A stretch of 64,000 nucleotides of DNA from Massilia aurea (GCF_014200505.1 NZ_JACHBX010000005.1:248001-312000), one strand, 5' to 3'. Positions 1 to 8,583 are shown, numbered from the stretch's first letter. Translations and numbers: made by a program. The notes: generated from the sequence alone by a model not told the origin.

Positions 1-852
1 ATGATCCACCGCTACCTGGCGATGGGCATCGGCGCGCTGATCCTGGCGCTGCTGTTCACGTCGGTAAAACAATGGCGCCGGACGCACGACGCCGTGTTCC
101 AGCCGGCCATGCCGATCGCGTTGCTGGCCTCGGTGCTGGTGCAGGGCGCTTTCGGCGCCTGGACCGTCACGCTCAAGCTGCAACCGGTGATCGTCACGAT
201 CCACCTGTTGCTGGGCATGACGCTGCTGGCGATGCTGGTCTGGATGGGCTGCCGCGAAGACGCGCTGCTCAAGCGGCCGGCGCCGTTGCAGGGGCCTGGA
301 ATGATCGCGCGGCTGCGCAGTCTGCGCTGGCTGTCGCTACTCGCCGCCATCGTGCTCACCGTGCAGATCGCGCTGGGCGGGTGGGTAAGCACTAACTATG
401 CAACCATGGCCTGCGACACGTTCCCGCTGTGCCAGGGTGCGATCGTGCCGGAACTCGACTTCGAGCATGGCTTCCACCTGTGGCGCGAGCTGGGCAAGAC
501 GATGGAAGGGCATTATTTGCCGTTCTCGGCGCTGGTGGCGATCCACTGGGTGCACCGCGCCTTTGCGCTGGCCGTCGTGCTGGTGCTGGGTCTGGCGGCG
601 TGGCGTGCCTGGCGTCTGCCGGCGCTGGGCAAGACCGCACGCCTGCTGGTGCTGGTCATGGTGGCGCAGCTGTTCACCGGCATCGCGACCGTGTATTTCA
701 GCTTCCCGCTGGCGATTGCCGTCATGCATAACGCCGGGGCGGCGCTGCTGGTGATTTTGGTGACCATGTTAAACTACCGGGTGAAGTTCCAACTCGACGC
801 GGCCTGCGCTGTCCCAGCGCCCGGACTCGCCGCGTCCGCAAGCACCCATTGA
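1..852 (+). CDS. ctaA: Heme A synthase (COX15/CtaA family), 5' truncated by the window edge
   Basis: This integral membrane enzyme oxidises the C8 methyl of heme O to give heme A for cytochrome c oxidase. The visible 283 residues open directly on the IHRYLA segment, which in the family is an internal heme-ligand motif after the first helix. The gene therefore very probably begins left of the window and the ATG at base 1 is internal. About seven hydrophobic helices follow. A second histidine motif, 'AIHWVHRAFA', lies near residue 180, a cysteine pair (CDTFPLC) near residues 138-144, and a late ligand motif 'VMHNAGAA' near residue 240. The stop codon overlaps the ctaB start (TGATG), so the two are translationally coupled in one oxidase-assembly operon. 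Identification is strong; the true start is not visible. Confidence 0.9.
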   Translation: MIHRYLAMGIGALILALLFTSVKQWRRTHDAVFQPAMPIALLASVLVQGAFGAWTVTLKLQPVIVTIHLLLGMTLLAMLVWMGCREDALLKRPAPLQGPGMIARLRSLRWLSLLAAIVLTVQIALGGWVSTNYATMACDTFPLCQGAIVPELDFEHGFHLWRELGKTMEGHYLPFSALVAIHWVHRAFALAVVLVLGLAAWRAWRLPALGKTARLLVLVMVAQLFTGIATVYFSFPLAIAVMHNAGAALLVILVTMLNYRVKFQLDAACAVPAPGLAASASTH

Positions 853-1745
853 TGACAACCCAGACAGCCATTTCCAAGCCCCAGAGCCGTTTCTCGCAGT
901 ATTGGACCCTGACCAAGCCGCGCGTGACGAAGCTGGCGGTATTTTGCGCCGTGATCGGGATGTTTCTCGCCACGGACGGCTTCCCGGGCTGGCAAACGCT
1001 GATCGCCGGCACCGCCGGTATCTGGCTGCTGGCGGCCGCCGCATTCGCTGTCAATTGCCTGGTCGAGGCGCGCGTCGATGCGCGCATGACGCGCACCGCG
1101 CGCCGCGCCACCGCCTCGGGCGAACTGAGCACGACGCAGACCGTGGTCTTTTCGTCGATCATCGGCGGCCTGGGCATGCTGGTGCTGTACACGCTCGTCA
1201 ATCCGCTGACCATGTGGCTGACCTTCGTCACGTTCGTCGGCTACGCCTTCATCTACACGCTGCTGCTCAAGCCGAACACGTCGCAGAACATCGTCATCGG
1301 CGGCCTGTCGGGCGCGATGCCGCCCGCGCTGGGCTGGGCGGCGGTGGCCAACGAAGTCCCGATGGAAGCATGGCTGCTGGTCCTGATCATTTTCATGTGG
1401 ACCCCGCCGCACTTTTGGGTGCTGGCGATGTACCGCCGCGAAGACTACGCGCGCTCGGGCCTGCCGATGCTGCCGATCACGCACGGCATGAAATTCACCG
1501 GCCTGCAGGTGTGGCTGTACACGATCGGCCTGGCCGCCACCACCTTGCTGCCGTTTGCGGTCGGCATGAGCGGCCTGATCTATCTGGCGGCCGCGGTGCC
1601 GCTCAATGCGGTCTTCCTGCGCCACTCCTGGCGCGTGCACCGCAACTACAGCGATGCGCAGGCGCGCAAGACGTTCACCTGGTCGATCGTCTACCTGTCG
1701 CTGCTGTTCGCGGCGCTGCTGGTCGATCATTATTTCAAGTTTTGA
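852..1745 (+). CDS. ctaB: Protoheme IX farnesyltransferase (heme O synthase)
   Basis: This UbiA-superfamily membrane prenyltransferase adds farnesyl to protoheme, making the heme O used by CtaA upstream. The 297 residues contain the prenyl-diphosphate/Mg site 'NCLVEARVDARM' near residues 73-84 and the second loop 'YRREDYARSG' near 195-204. Around eight to nine hydrophobic segments fit the family and its usual length. I chose the ATG at 852, which overlaps the ctaA stop. A TTG three bases upstream is in frame but less likely. The sco gene follows 27 bases later, so the order ctaA-ctaB-sco forms a cytochrome oxidase biogenesis unit. Confidence 0.93.
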   Translation: MTTQTAISKPQSRFSQYWTLTKPRVTKLAVFCAVIGMFLATDGFPGWQTLIAGTAGIWLLAAAAFAVNCLVEARVDARMTRTARRATASGELSTTQTVVFSSIIGGLGMLVLYTLVNPLTMWLTFVTFVGYAFIYTLLLKPNTSQNIVIGGLSGAMPPALGWAAVANEVPMEAWLLVLIIFMWTPPHFWVLAMYRREDYARSGLPMLPITHGMKFTGLQVWLYTIGLAATTLLPFAVGMSGLIYLAAAVPLNAVFLRHSWRVHRNYSDAQARKTFTWSIVYLSLLFAALLVDHYFKF

Positions 1746-1772
1746 TTCGCAAGTTCTGATGATGGGTTCAAG

Positions 1773-2363
1773 ATGAAACGACTGCTGACCATCGCGGCGT
1801 TCTCGGCCGTGGCGCTGTTTGCCACCGGCTGCGACAAGCTGCGCGACAAAGCCCCGGCGTTCCACAACACGGACGTGACGGGCGTCGACTATGCCAAGGG
1901 CTTCACGCTGACCGACCACACCGGCAAGGTGCGCACGCTGGAAGACTTCCGCGGCAAGATCGTCGTGATGTTCTTCGGCTATACCCAGTGCCCGGACGTG
2001 TGCCCGACCACGATGGCCGAGATGGCGACTGTGCTGAAAGAACTGGGCCCGTCGGCCGACGAAGTGCAGGTGCTGTTCGTCACGGTCGATCCCGAGCGCG
2101 ACACGCAGGAACTGCTGTCGCACTATGTGCCGGCGTTCGACAAGCGCTTCATCGGCCTGTACGGCGACGCTGCCGCGACCGCGAAAGTGGCCAAGGAATT
2201 CAAGGTGTTCTACGCCAAGGCACCGGGTGCCGACGCGAGCAGCTACACGGTCGACCACACGGCCGGCAGTTTCGTGTTCGACAAGCAGGGCCAGCTGCGC
2301 CTGTTCGTGCGCCATGGCCAGGGGCCGGGCCTGATCGCCCACGACCTGCGCCAACTGCTATGA
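1773..2363 (+). CDS. SCO1/SenC family copper chaperone lipoprotein
   Basis: This thioredoxin-fold lipoprotein is known in the family to deliver copper to the CuA site of cytochrome c oxidase. The 196-residue product starts with a lipoprotein signal ending in the lipobox FATGC (Cys20). It carries the metal-binding CPDVCP motif (CxxxC) after 'FFGYTQ' near residue 70, and the conserved distal histidine in 'TVDHTAG' near residue 160. This matches complete, functional SCO proteins. It acts on the periplasmic face of the inner membrane. It lies 27 bases after ctaB in the same direction, supporting co-transcription with the heme A pathway. Confidence 0.92.
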   Translation: MKRLLTIAAFSAVALFATGCDKLRDKAPAFHNTDVTGVDYAKGFTLTDHTGKVRTLEDFRGKIVVMFFGYTQCPDVCPTTMAEMATVLKELGPSADEVQVLFVTVDPERDTQELLSHYVPAFDKRFIGLYGDAAATAKVAKEFKVFYAKAPGADASSYTVDHTAGSFVFDKQGQLRLFVRHGQGPGLIAHDLRQLL

Positions 2364-2392
2364 TGCCGTAAATACCACTTCCCTGAGGCAGC

Positions 2393-3472
2393 ATGGAGCA
2401 GCAACGACCCGGCAGGAACTACACCCGCATCGCCATGGTCATCCTGCTCACGCTGGGCTGCCTTTATGTGCTGCGGCCGTTTTTGCCGGCGATCCTGTTC
2501 GCCGCAGCCGTCGCCATTTCGAGCTGGCCGCTGTACCTGCGGCTGCTCACGCGCCTGAACGGCCAGCGCACAATCGCAGCGCTGACCATGACGCTCTCGC
2601 TCACGCTGCTGTTCATCATTCCGCTGTCGATGGTCGCCTACAACCTGGGCGACGACGTCGCGCGTGGCTTCGGTGAACTGCGCCTCTTGATCGAGCACCG
2701 CGAACTGGCGCCGCCCACCTGGCTGCGCGACATCCCTCTGGTCGGCCCGTCGGTCGAGACCTATCTGAACGACCTGATCGCCAGCCGCGAGCAGATGCTG
2801 GCGCTGGCCCAGCGCATGCTCGAACCGGCGCGCCACTGGCTCGTCAAAGGCGGGCTGATGCTCGGCACCGGCGTCGTGCAAATGAGCCTGGCCGCATTCG
2901 TGAGCTTCTTCCTGTACCGCGACGGTAATGGCTTGCTGTCGATCATCGAAGTGACGATGCGTAAGGTGATGGGGGAGGGTGCAGACTCGATCCAGGCCAC
3001 CGTCAGCCAGACGGTGCGCGGCGTGATGTACGGCCTGCTCGGCACTGCGCTGGCGCAGGCGATCGTCGCCGCCATCGGCTTTGCGATTGCCGGCGTGCCA
3101 GCCGTGCCGCTGCTGTCGGTGCTGATCTTCCTGACGTCGCTGATCCCGTTCGGCCCGCCGCTGGTCTGGGGCGGGGCGGCGCTCTGGCTGTTCGCGCAAG
3201 GCGAGACCGGCTGGTCGATCTTCATGACGGTCTGGGGCGCGGTCTTGATCAGCGGCGTCGACAACGTCGTGCGGCCGATGCTGATCAGCCGTGGCAGCAG
3301 CCTGCCGTTCTTGCTCACGCTGCTCGGCGTGCTGGGCGGCCTGATCGCGTTCGGCTTCATCGGGATGTTCATCGGGCCGGTCTTGCTGGCAGTCGGTTAC
3401 TCCTTGATGAGCGAGTGGACCGGCACCGAAGACCCCATCGTCAAGCACGACGAAGAACGCATCGTCGAATAG
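2393..3472 (+). CDS. AI-2E family transporter (PerM/YdiK-like permease)
   Basis: A 359-residue polytopic inner-membrane protein of the AI-2E family (PF01594-type). It has a paired N-terminal helix region (residues 15-45 and 60-85), a long amphipathic periplasmic or cytoplasmic stretch (about 95-155), and a cluster of C-terminal helices. The C-terminal part has the family-typical 'LIPFGPPLVWGGAALWLF' and a 'GGLIAFGFIGMFIGP' segment ahead of the tail. Substrates for this family are mostly unproven; export of a small molecule or Na+/H+ antiport has been described for members. It starts 29 bases after sco, so it may be read from the same transcript, but there is no functional link to oxidase assembly. 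Confidence 0.85.
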   Translation: MEQQRPGRNYTRIAMVILLTLGCLYVLRPFLPAILFAAAVAISSWPLYLRLLTRLNGQRTIAALTMTLSLTLLFIIPLSMVAYNLGDDVARGFGELRLLIEHRELAPPTWLRDIPLVGPSVETYLNDLIASREQMLALAQRMLEPARHWLVKGGLMLGTGVVQMSLAAFVSFFLYRDGNGLLSIIEVTMRKVMGEGADSIQATVSQTVRGVMYGLLGTALAQAIVAAIGFAIAGVPAVPLLSVLIFLTSLIPFGPPLVWGGAALWLFAQGETGWSIFMTVWGAVLISGVDNVVRPMLISRGSSLPFLLTLLGVLGGLIAFGFIGMFIGPVLLAVGYSLMSEWTGTEDPIVKHDEERIVE

Positions 3473-3625
3473 CGTTCACCTGGGTTTTCCTGCTGGAACC
3501 GTAAGAGGGGTGCGCGAACCCCTGTGCTATCGTCGACAGCACATTCTCGTGAACCAACAAGGCGTGATGAATGGCTCGCTTGCCGCGCGCAACCGGGCTG
3601 TTTCTGCCTGCTCGAAAGGAATTCA

Positions 3626-4387
3626 ATGAACCGTTTCAACGATAAAACTGTCCTCGTCACCGGCGCCGCATCCGGCATCGGCCTGTCGGCTGCCCGCCGT
3701 TTTCTGGACGAGGGCGCCCGTGTCGTCATGCTCGATATCGATGGCGATAAACTCGACAAAGCTGCTGCCAGCCTTCCCCAGGATCGCGTGCTCGTGCAGG
3801 TCGGCGACACCGCCGACAAGGCCACCGCAACGGCAACCGTCAAGGCGACGGTCGAGCGCTTCGGCGGCCTGCATATCCTGATCAACAACGCCGGTATCGC
3901 GACGGACGGCGACATCATGGCCACCAGCGAAGAAGACTTCGCGCGCGTCATGGCCGTCAATGTCACCGGCTACTATCACATGGCCAAGGCGGCAATGCTT
4001 GAACTCGTCAAGACCCGCGGATCGATCGTCATGACGTCATCAGTCTCGGGGCTGGGTGGTGACTGGGAAATGTTCGCCTACAACACGTCGAAAGGCGCGG
4101 TCAGCAATATGGTGCGCGCGATGGCAATGGATGCAGCCAAGGACGGGGTGCGCGTTAACGCGGTCAATCCAAGCTTTACCGACACCGGATTGACCCAGGA
4201 TATGATCAAAAAGCCCGAGCTGGTCGCCAAGTTCAACGAACGCATGCCGCTGGGCGCGCCGGAAGATCCGGATGGTGTTGCAGCCGCGATGGCGTTCCTG
4301 GCGAGCGACGATGCGCGCCTGATTACTGGCGTAAACTTGCCGGTGGATGCGGGCTTGATGGCGTCGAACGGCCAGCCGCCGCAGTAA
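3626..4387 (+). CDS. Short-chain dehydrogenase/reductase (SDR family)
   Basis: A classical SDR of 253 residues, an NAD(P)-dependent oxidoreductase with a Rossmann fold. The cofactor glycine motif TGAASGIG is near residues 10-17, the NNAG motif near 85-88, the catalytic serine in 'MTSSVSG' near 138, and the YxxxK pair in 'YNTSKGA' near 152-156. The C-terminal 'ITGVNLPVDAGL' closes the fold as in 3-oxoacyl-ACP reductase-like members. I chose the ATG at 3626, preceded by GAAAGGA at a proper distance. The frame is open upstream to 3524 but that part has no SDR similarity. Substrate cannot be told from sequence. It stands alone, between the permease and a hairpin. Confidence 0.88.
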   Translation: MNRFNDKTVLVTGAASGIGLSAARRFLDEGARVVMLDIDGDKLDKAAASLPQDRVLVQVGDTADKATATATVKATVERFGGLHILINNAGIATDGDIMATSEEDFARVMAVNVTGYYHMAKAAMLELVKTRGSIVMTSSVSGLGGDWEMFAYNTSKGAVSNMVRAMAMDAAKDGVRVNAVNPSFTDTGLTQDMIKKPELVAKFNERMPLGAPEDPDGVAAAMAFLASDDARLITGVNLPVDAGLMASNGQPPQ

Positions 4388-4394
4388 AACACTG

Positions 4395-4432
4395 GCAGCA
4401 CGGGGCGATGCGTTTGGCATGCCCCGCGCTGC
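4395..4432 (+). terminator. Strong GC-rich hairpin after the SDR gene
   Basis: Outer arms GCAGC/GCTGC enclose CGGGGC/GCCCCG and ATGC/GCAT around a short T-rich loop. The stem is strong but has no T-run after it, so it would be an imperfect intrinsic terminator. It sits between the convergent SDR gene and the small zinc-ribbon gene. Confidence 0.45.
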
Positions 4433-4454
4433 AAGAGAATGTCAGGCGAGGCGC

Positions 4455-4631
4455 TTAGCCGCCGCCAATACCCACAATCACATGGCCACTGCCGCCGCAT
4501 TGCGGGCATGCCTTGCCGTCCGGAAGTGTGCCTTTGCCGGCACAGGCGTCGCAGACGTCTTCGCCGGTACCGGGCGTACCGGGTTCGGCGTCGTCGCCGG
4601 GATTGAGGTCGTGTTCGGGATGAATGCTCAT
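4455..4631 (-). CDS. Small DnaJ-like zinc-ribbon protein
   Basis: A 58-residue protein with a Pro/Gly/Asp-rich N-terminal half and two CxxCxGxG repeats (CDACAGKG and CPQCGGSG). This is the zinc-binding module of the DnaJ cysteine-rich domain. Four cysteines are enough to bind one zinc ion. The ATG at 4631 is preceded by a good ribosome site (CGAGGAGC), and a longer in-frame extension to 4781 lacks any such signal. Stand-alone proteins of this type are usually unannotated; a chaperone-like or protein-contact role would be inference only. It is co-oriented with xenA, which ends upstream of it. Confidence 0.7.
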   Translation of the reverse strand: MSIHPEHDLNPGDDAEPGTPGTGEDVCDACAGKGTLPDGKACPQCGGSGHVIVGIGGG

Positions 4632-4784
4632 GATGCTCCTCGTTGCTGATCGGTCAACCGATTGTAGTGAGGTTTTCGAGCGGGTGGCGCGAGGCAGGCA
4701 CTGCAGGAAACGCGCGCGCCCGAATCGCTTGCCGGACAACGGTTCGGCAGTCAGGGCAACGCTCCCTGCCTGCCGAAACACGGC

Positions 4785-5885
4785 TTACTTCTGCATGCTG
4801 TAACGCTCGAGCCAGTGCGCATACGGCGCCGGCAACACCCAGGTTGGACGCTCGATGCCAAGCTCTTTGGCCGCTTCCAGCGGGTAGTGCGGATTGGCCA
4901 GGTGGGCGCGGCCGACCATGACCAGGTCCAGCTGTTCGTCAGCCACGGCGCGTTCTGCCAGGTGCGGACCGTCGAAGCCCCACGCCGATGCGACAGGAAT
5001 GCCGGCTTCGTCACGCACGCGCTTGGCCACCGGGCCCAGGAAGGCAGGGCCCCACGGGATATTCACATCCGGAATCGTGAAGTTGACGCTGACACTCAGC
5101 ATGTCCAGGCCGCGCTGGCGCATCATGCGAATCAGTTCGATCGACTCATTCACCGTTTGTTCATCGTTGCCATCGTATTCGATGACGCCAAGACGCGCGG
5201 TCAGCGGCAGGTTGGCTGGCCAGACTTCGCGCACGGCCTCAAGCGTCTCGAGCAAAAAGCGGCTGCGGCCGGCGAAATCGCCGCCGTACTGGTCGGTGCG
5301 CTTGTTGGAGTGCGGCGAAAAGAAGCTCTGGCCCAGGTAACCGTGGGCAAAGTGCAGTTCGAGCCATTCGAAGCCGGCAGCAAGTGCGCGGCGGGCAGCG
5401 TCGACGAAATTGGCCTTGACGCGCGCGATGTCGTCCAGCGTCATTTCCTTCGGCACTTTTGGCAGGTTCTTGCCGAAGGCAATCGCCGACGGTGCGATGG
5501 TGTCCCACCCATACGCATCGTCCGATGGAATATGGTCATCGCCTTCCCATGGACGGTTGGCGCTGGCCTTGCGGCCGGCGTGGCCGATCTGGATGCCGGC
5601 GACCGAGCCTGCGGCCTTGATACGGGCGGCGATGTGGGCCATGCCCTCGACCTGTGCATCATTCCACAGGCCGGTACAGCCCGGCGTGATACGGCCTTCG
5701 GGCGAGACTGCGGTCGCTTCGACGATCACCAGACCTGCGCCGCCACGGGCAATGCTGGCGTAGTGCGTCTGATGCCAATCGTTGACGAAGCCGTCATTGG
5801 CGGTGTACTGGCACATTGGCGGCACCGCGATACGGTTGCGCAACGTGACGTCTTTGAGGGTGAACGGGGTAAACAAGGCTGCCAT
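4785..5885 (-). CDS. xenA: Xenobiotic reductase A-like old yellow enzyme (NADH:flavin oxidoreductase)
   Basis: A 366-residue FMN-dependent (beta/alpha)8-barrel ene-reductase of the YqjM/XenA class. It reduces activated C=C bonds and nitro compounds with NAD(P)H. Class-defining residues are all present: Cys25 and Tyr27 in 'PPMCQYTA', His178 and His181 in 'ELHFAHGYLGQSFFSPHSN', and 'HAGRKAS' at 102-108. The C-terminal 'LPAPYAHWLERY' motif, whose Trp reaches the neighbouring active site in XenA dimers, is intact. Overall similarity to remembered Pseudomonas putida XenA is very close throughout. It is cytoplasmic and probably monocistronic. Confidence 0.92.
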   Translation of the reverse strand: MAALFTPFTLKDVTLRNRIAVPPMCQYTANDGFVNDWHQTHYASIARGGAGLVIVEATAVSPEGRITPGCTGLWNDAQVEGMAHIAARIKAAGSVAGIQIGHAGRKASANRPWEGDDHIPSDDAYGWDTIAPSAIAFGKNLPKVPKEMTLDDIARVKANFVDAARRALAAGFEWLELHFAHGYLGQSFFSPHSNKRTDQYGGDFAGRSRFLLETLEAVREVWPANLPLTARLGVIEYDGNDEQTVNESIELIRMMRQRGLDMLSVSVNFTIPDVNIPWGPAFLGPVAKRVRDEAGIPVASAWGFDGPHLAERAVADEQLDLVMVGRAHLANPHYPLEAAKELGIERPTWVLPAPYAHWLERYSMQK

Positions 5886-6087
5886 GAATTTTTCGTTTTC
5901 TTAACATAGGGGTCAAGCCGCGGTCTGCGCCGCGGCGGTCGGCCAGTATAGAAGGAAGGCGGAAAACGTGCTGGCGAGGCCAGCATTTTGCGGTCGGACC
6001 GGTCGATTTGTGCCCAGCGCCCGTTGCGGAAGTTTCCCCTGGCGCCCTTGTGATAATCTTGTCGGTCGCTCACTTTCAGGGACCACC

Positions 6088-6387
6088 ATGACCTTGCCCG
6101 TCGTCGCTATTTTTGTTGCCAAGCCCGGTTTGGAAGAGAAACTGGAAACACTGTTACGCAGCGTTGTCGAGCCGACGCTGCGCGAGGAAGGATGCATCAG
6201 CTACCAGGTGAACCGCGATATCGCCAATCCACGTCGCTTCGTGTTCACCGAGGAGTGGCAGAGCAAGGCCGACCTTGACCGGCATCTTGCAACGCCACAT
6301 CTGCGGATGCTGTCGGAGCAGATACCGGCGTTGATCGAATCGAGTGATGTGATCTTGCTGGCGAAGGTTGCTGGCGGTCCGGCATAA
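6088..6387 (+). CDS. ABM-fold monooxygenase-like protein (putative quinol monooxygenase)
   Basis: A 99-residue protein with the dimeric alpha-beta ferredoxin-like fold of the antibiotic biosynthesis monooxygenase family (YgiN-like). The pattern 'VEPTLREEGCISYQVNRD' followed by 'FVFTEEWQSKADLDRHLATPH' is typical: a mid-helix Glu/Gly turn, then a W..ADLD.H segment. Members act on quinols or other electron-rich aromatics without cofactor, but many have no known substrate. The ATG at 6088 has CAGGGA upstream. In-frame sequence back to 5968 is non-conserved leader. It is divergent from xenA; the gap between them should hold both promoters. Confidence 0.8.
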   Translation: MTLPVVAIFVAKPGLEEKLETLLRSVVEPTLREEGCISYQVNRDIANPRRFVFTEEWQSKADLDRHLATPHLRMLSEQIPALIESSDVILLAKVAGGPA

Positions 6388-6396
6388 GACGGAGGG

Positions 6397-6416
6397 CGCC
6401 TGGCGCCGGCCAGGCG
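6397..6416 (+). terminator. Hairpin between convergent genes, possible terminator
   Basis: Perfect 7-base arms CGCCTGG and CCAGGCG are separated by CGCCGG. The plus strand continues with GCTGGCTTTTACTT, a weak T-tract. The site lies in the 37-base gap between the ABM-fold gene and the convergent glutaredoxin-like gene. Confidence 0.45.
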
Positions 6417-6424
6417 GCTGGCTT

Positions 6425-6670
6425 TTACTTCTCGCCTAAAAAAGCGACGAGTTCTTCATGCCCGCCAATGCGCTTGCCGTCAATATAGGTCTGCGGTGTC
6501 GTTTCGACGCCCTCGGCCTGCATGAACGAATCGACTTCGCTCCGGGTCGTCAACTGATGATCCTCGACCTGGTAACCCGCCTGTTGCAACAAGTCGAGTG
6601 ATGCGACGCCGAATGGGCAAGTATGTTCCGGGGTGACCATGCGGTGCAGTGTTGCTTGCTTCGATTCCAT
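6425..6670 (-). CDS. Glutaredoxin-like protein with a CPFG active-site motif
   Basis: An 81-residue thioredoxin-fold protein. The usual glutaredoxin CPYC site reads C18-P-F-G here, so only the first cysteine is present and any thiol chemistry would be monothiol. The cis-proline region 'VETTPQTYIDGKRIGGHEEL' (residues 55-74) is normal for glutaredoxins and supplies the glutathione-binding Thr-Pro and Gly-Gly. The ATG is preceded by AAGAAAGG ten bases upstream. It may act in glutathionylation, or hold a redox-inactive fold. It is convergent with the ABM-fold gene and stands alone. Confidence 0.78.
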   Translation of the reverse strand: MESKQATLHRMVTPEHTCPFGVASLDLLQQAGYQVEDHQLTTRSEVDSFMQAEGVETTPQTYIDGKRIGGHEELVAFLGEK

Positions 6671-6972
6671 TGAGATATAACCTTTCTTGAAAAGCTCAGT
6701 TGCTTATGGCAACGCGACGAGCGGTGACATTGGAAGTCCGAGATTAGGCGTGTGGTACGGGCCGCGCCGTGCGTGAACGCACGCACATCCGTAAATCACG
6801 GAGCTTAATTCTGGCAAGTGATCCCTGGGTTTTCCATGGGTCAGGTCCGGCCCTTCATCGCCTGCTTGTCGAGACAGTGGGCGGCTTTTCCAGCAGGGCA
6901 AGCTGCTACGATAGATGCAACGACCAGGTTGGCCACCACTTCACACCTACGCTCCTGACTATTGGAGGCAAT

Positions 6973-7332
6973 TTGAAAACACGTTTCGCATTCTTGATGA
7001 TCGCTGCACTAGCTGGCTGTGCCAGCGAAAAGTCTCAAGCAGAGAAGGCTGGCGCAACCGCTGCGATCACGTCCACTTTGACGCGACATGCAACCGCGAG
7101 CTCGTCGTACACCGATCTGATCAGCGGCCAATCTCGCCTACCATCAGCGATCGATTTTGACGTCGCGTGGGACGAAATCGCACATAGAGGCAATACGAGA
7201 TGGGAATGCCGTGGAGTTCCTAGCGGAAAGCTCATCGCCAGCTCACTGTGTGCAGACAAGCCAATGGTTGACTTGCGATGGCCAGACAAGAAGGCGCCGC
7301 CAAATTATAGCGGCGTCATTGTTGCCGACTAA
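6973..7332 (+). CDS. Small lipoprotein of unknown function (TTG start)
   Basis: A 119-residue predicted lipoprotein. The start is a TTG at 6973 with an excellent TGGAGGCA ribosome site. From there the product opens with a Lys/Arg n-region, a hydrophobic core and the lipobox ALAGC (Cys about 16). The reading frame is open upstream to 6769, but using that start would bury the signal peptide. The mature part is polar with no domain I recognise; 'RWECRGVPSGKLIASSLCADKP' contains a possible disulfide pair. Base composition is lower in GC than neighbouring genes, as in the next gene, suggesting an accessory stretch. Confidence 0.68.
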   Translation: MKTRFAFLMIAALAGCASEKSQAEKAGATAAITSTLTRHATASSSYTDLISGQSRLPSAIDFDVAWDEIAHRGNTRWECRGVPSGKLIASSLCADKPMVDLRWPDKKAPPNYSGVIVAD

Positions 7333-7531
7333 GCGGCTACGTGACGATGCACCATTTTCCCTGGAAGACGGCATCGGCGGGTCGCTCAAGTGCATCTGGT
7401 GTGGCGGGTAGGTAACCACCCCTGTGGCCGCATACAACCATCTTTGCAAACCAGGAAGAATGGTGAAAGCAGTATGCTTCCGGCGCATGTAAACCGGTAT
7501 TTCATCATCGGACGAGGAGGAATGCAATCCA

Positions 7532-7924
7532 ATGCTTAGAGCGTATGCCTACGTTGATGGCAGTGATCTCGATGAGATCGGCGACCAATTGGCCGAAGTG
7601 TTCGCCAATTTCCTGCCTACTTGGGGTATTTCATCCGCCCGACTCGTCAACGATAAGTCTCCCCGTACGCCTGATTTGCATGGCGATGACCTGCCGGACT
7701 GGAACCTTGGCTTGAACTTTGAAACAGAACGACTCTCACTAGCTGAATTCAACCAGTTGATCCTGTTTTTATCCCGGACAGCAGAGCAGACACAGCGGGA
7801 ATTCGTCATCGGTGGGTATGGGCCTTCGTCCCGGTTCGCTGAGGACTGGGGGTATATTGGCACGCACGTCGAACGGCCTGAGCTCCAGTCTCTTCAAGAT
7901 ATTCTCGTTGGACCTCAACGATGA
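7532..7924 (+). CDS. Hypothetical protein, lower-GC accessory gene
   Basis: A 130-residue soluble acidic protein with no domain I recognise. The start is supported by GAGGAGGAA, 12-18 bases upstream of the ATG at 7532. The sequence has no signal peptide or membrane segment. It mixes short beta-like stretches (YAYVDGSDLDEIG at the N-terminus) with the helix 'SLAEFNQLILFLSRTAEQTQ' near residues 69-88. Size, acidity and lower GC resemble immunity or small cytosolic accessory proteins, but nothing in the neighbourhood shows a cognate toxin. The gap 7333-7531 before it has no gene I can support. Confidence 0.6.
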   Translation: MLRAYAYVDGSDLDEIGDQLAEVFANFLPTWGISSARLVNDKSPRTPDLHGDDLPDWNLGLNFETERLSLAEFNQLILFLSRTAEQTQREFVIGGYGPSSRFAEDWGYIGTHVERPELQSLQDILVGPQR

Positions 7925-8016
7925 GTCCGACCGCCCGCTTGCCAGTTGCACGACCTCAGAATTCACTCCCTGGCCGAATCGCATACACTGAAATACTCTA
8001 CCTATCAGGAGCCAGT

Positions 8017-8583
8017 ATGCGAACAACAAGCGCCGCACACATCGTCCTTGTCCTTGCCAGCCTGTGTGCAGGGCAGGCATTCGCACAGCAACCGGTCATC
8101 AAACCCGGGCTGTGGCAGATCGATATGACGCTGCCCGACAAGGCCAGTAGCAACCCGCTGGGGGGCTACCTCGAAATGATGAAAAGCCAGATGGCCATGA
8201 TGACGCCCGAGCAGCGCGCGCAGATCGACAAGATGATGGCCGCCAATGGTACCGAACTGAATGGCGATGGTTTGCGCACGAGACAGTGCATTACCCGGCA
8301 AAACATCACCGACTTCGATTTGTTCGGTAAAAAAGGCGCGGATTCCTGCACCAAGAAGATGACGCCAACCGCTGGCGGAATGAATGTGAGCATGACCTGC
8401 GCCCAGCCCCGGATGAAGGTCGACGCCGTCCTGAAGGCCGAGAGTGAGACATCGTATCGGTTTGAATCAGTCACGACCGTACCGGGGCCGGGTGGCGCCG
8501 ACATCAGCCAGAAATCAAACGGCACCGGAAAATGGCTGGGAAGCGATTGTGGCAAGACCGCTGCAGCAGCGGTTGGCCGGTAA
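8017..8583 (+). CDS. DUF3617-type exported protein
   Basis: A 188-residue periplasmic protein. A signal peptide (to about residue 22, ...AGQAFAQ) is followed by the pattern 'KPGLWQIDMTLPDKA', a Met-rich helical insert (MMKSQMAMMTPEQRAQIDKMMA), 'RQCITRQN' and paired cysteines. This matches DUF3617 proteins common in proteobacteria, whose function is not established. I chose the ATG at 8017 after AGGAGCC; the in-frame extension to 7921 overlaps the previous gene and lacks a signal. Four cysteines in the mature part suggest two disulfides. Confidence 0.82.
   Translation: MRTTSAAHIVLVLASLCAGQAFAQQPVIKPGLWQIDMTLPDKASSNPLGGYLEMMKSQMAMMTPEQRAQIDKMMAANGTELNGDGLRTRQCITRQNITDFDLFGKKGADSCTKKMTPTAGGMNVSMTCAQPRMKVDAVLKAESETSYRFESVTTVPGPGGADISQKSNGTGKWLGSDCGKTAAAAVGR

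Noticed and set aside
774..2354. Minus-strand open frame of about 520 codons over ctaB and sco
   Set aside because: It is antiparallel to two well-identified genes and its His/Gln/Arg-rich product is typical of reverse-strand shadows.
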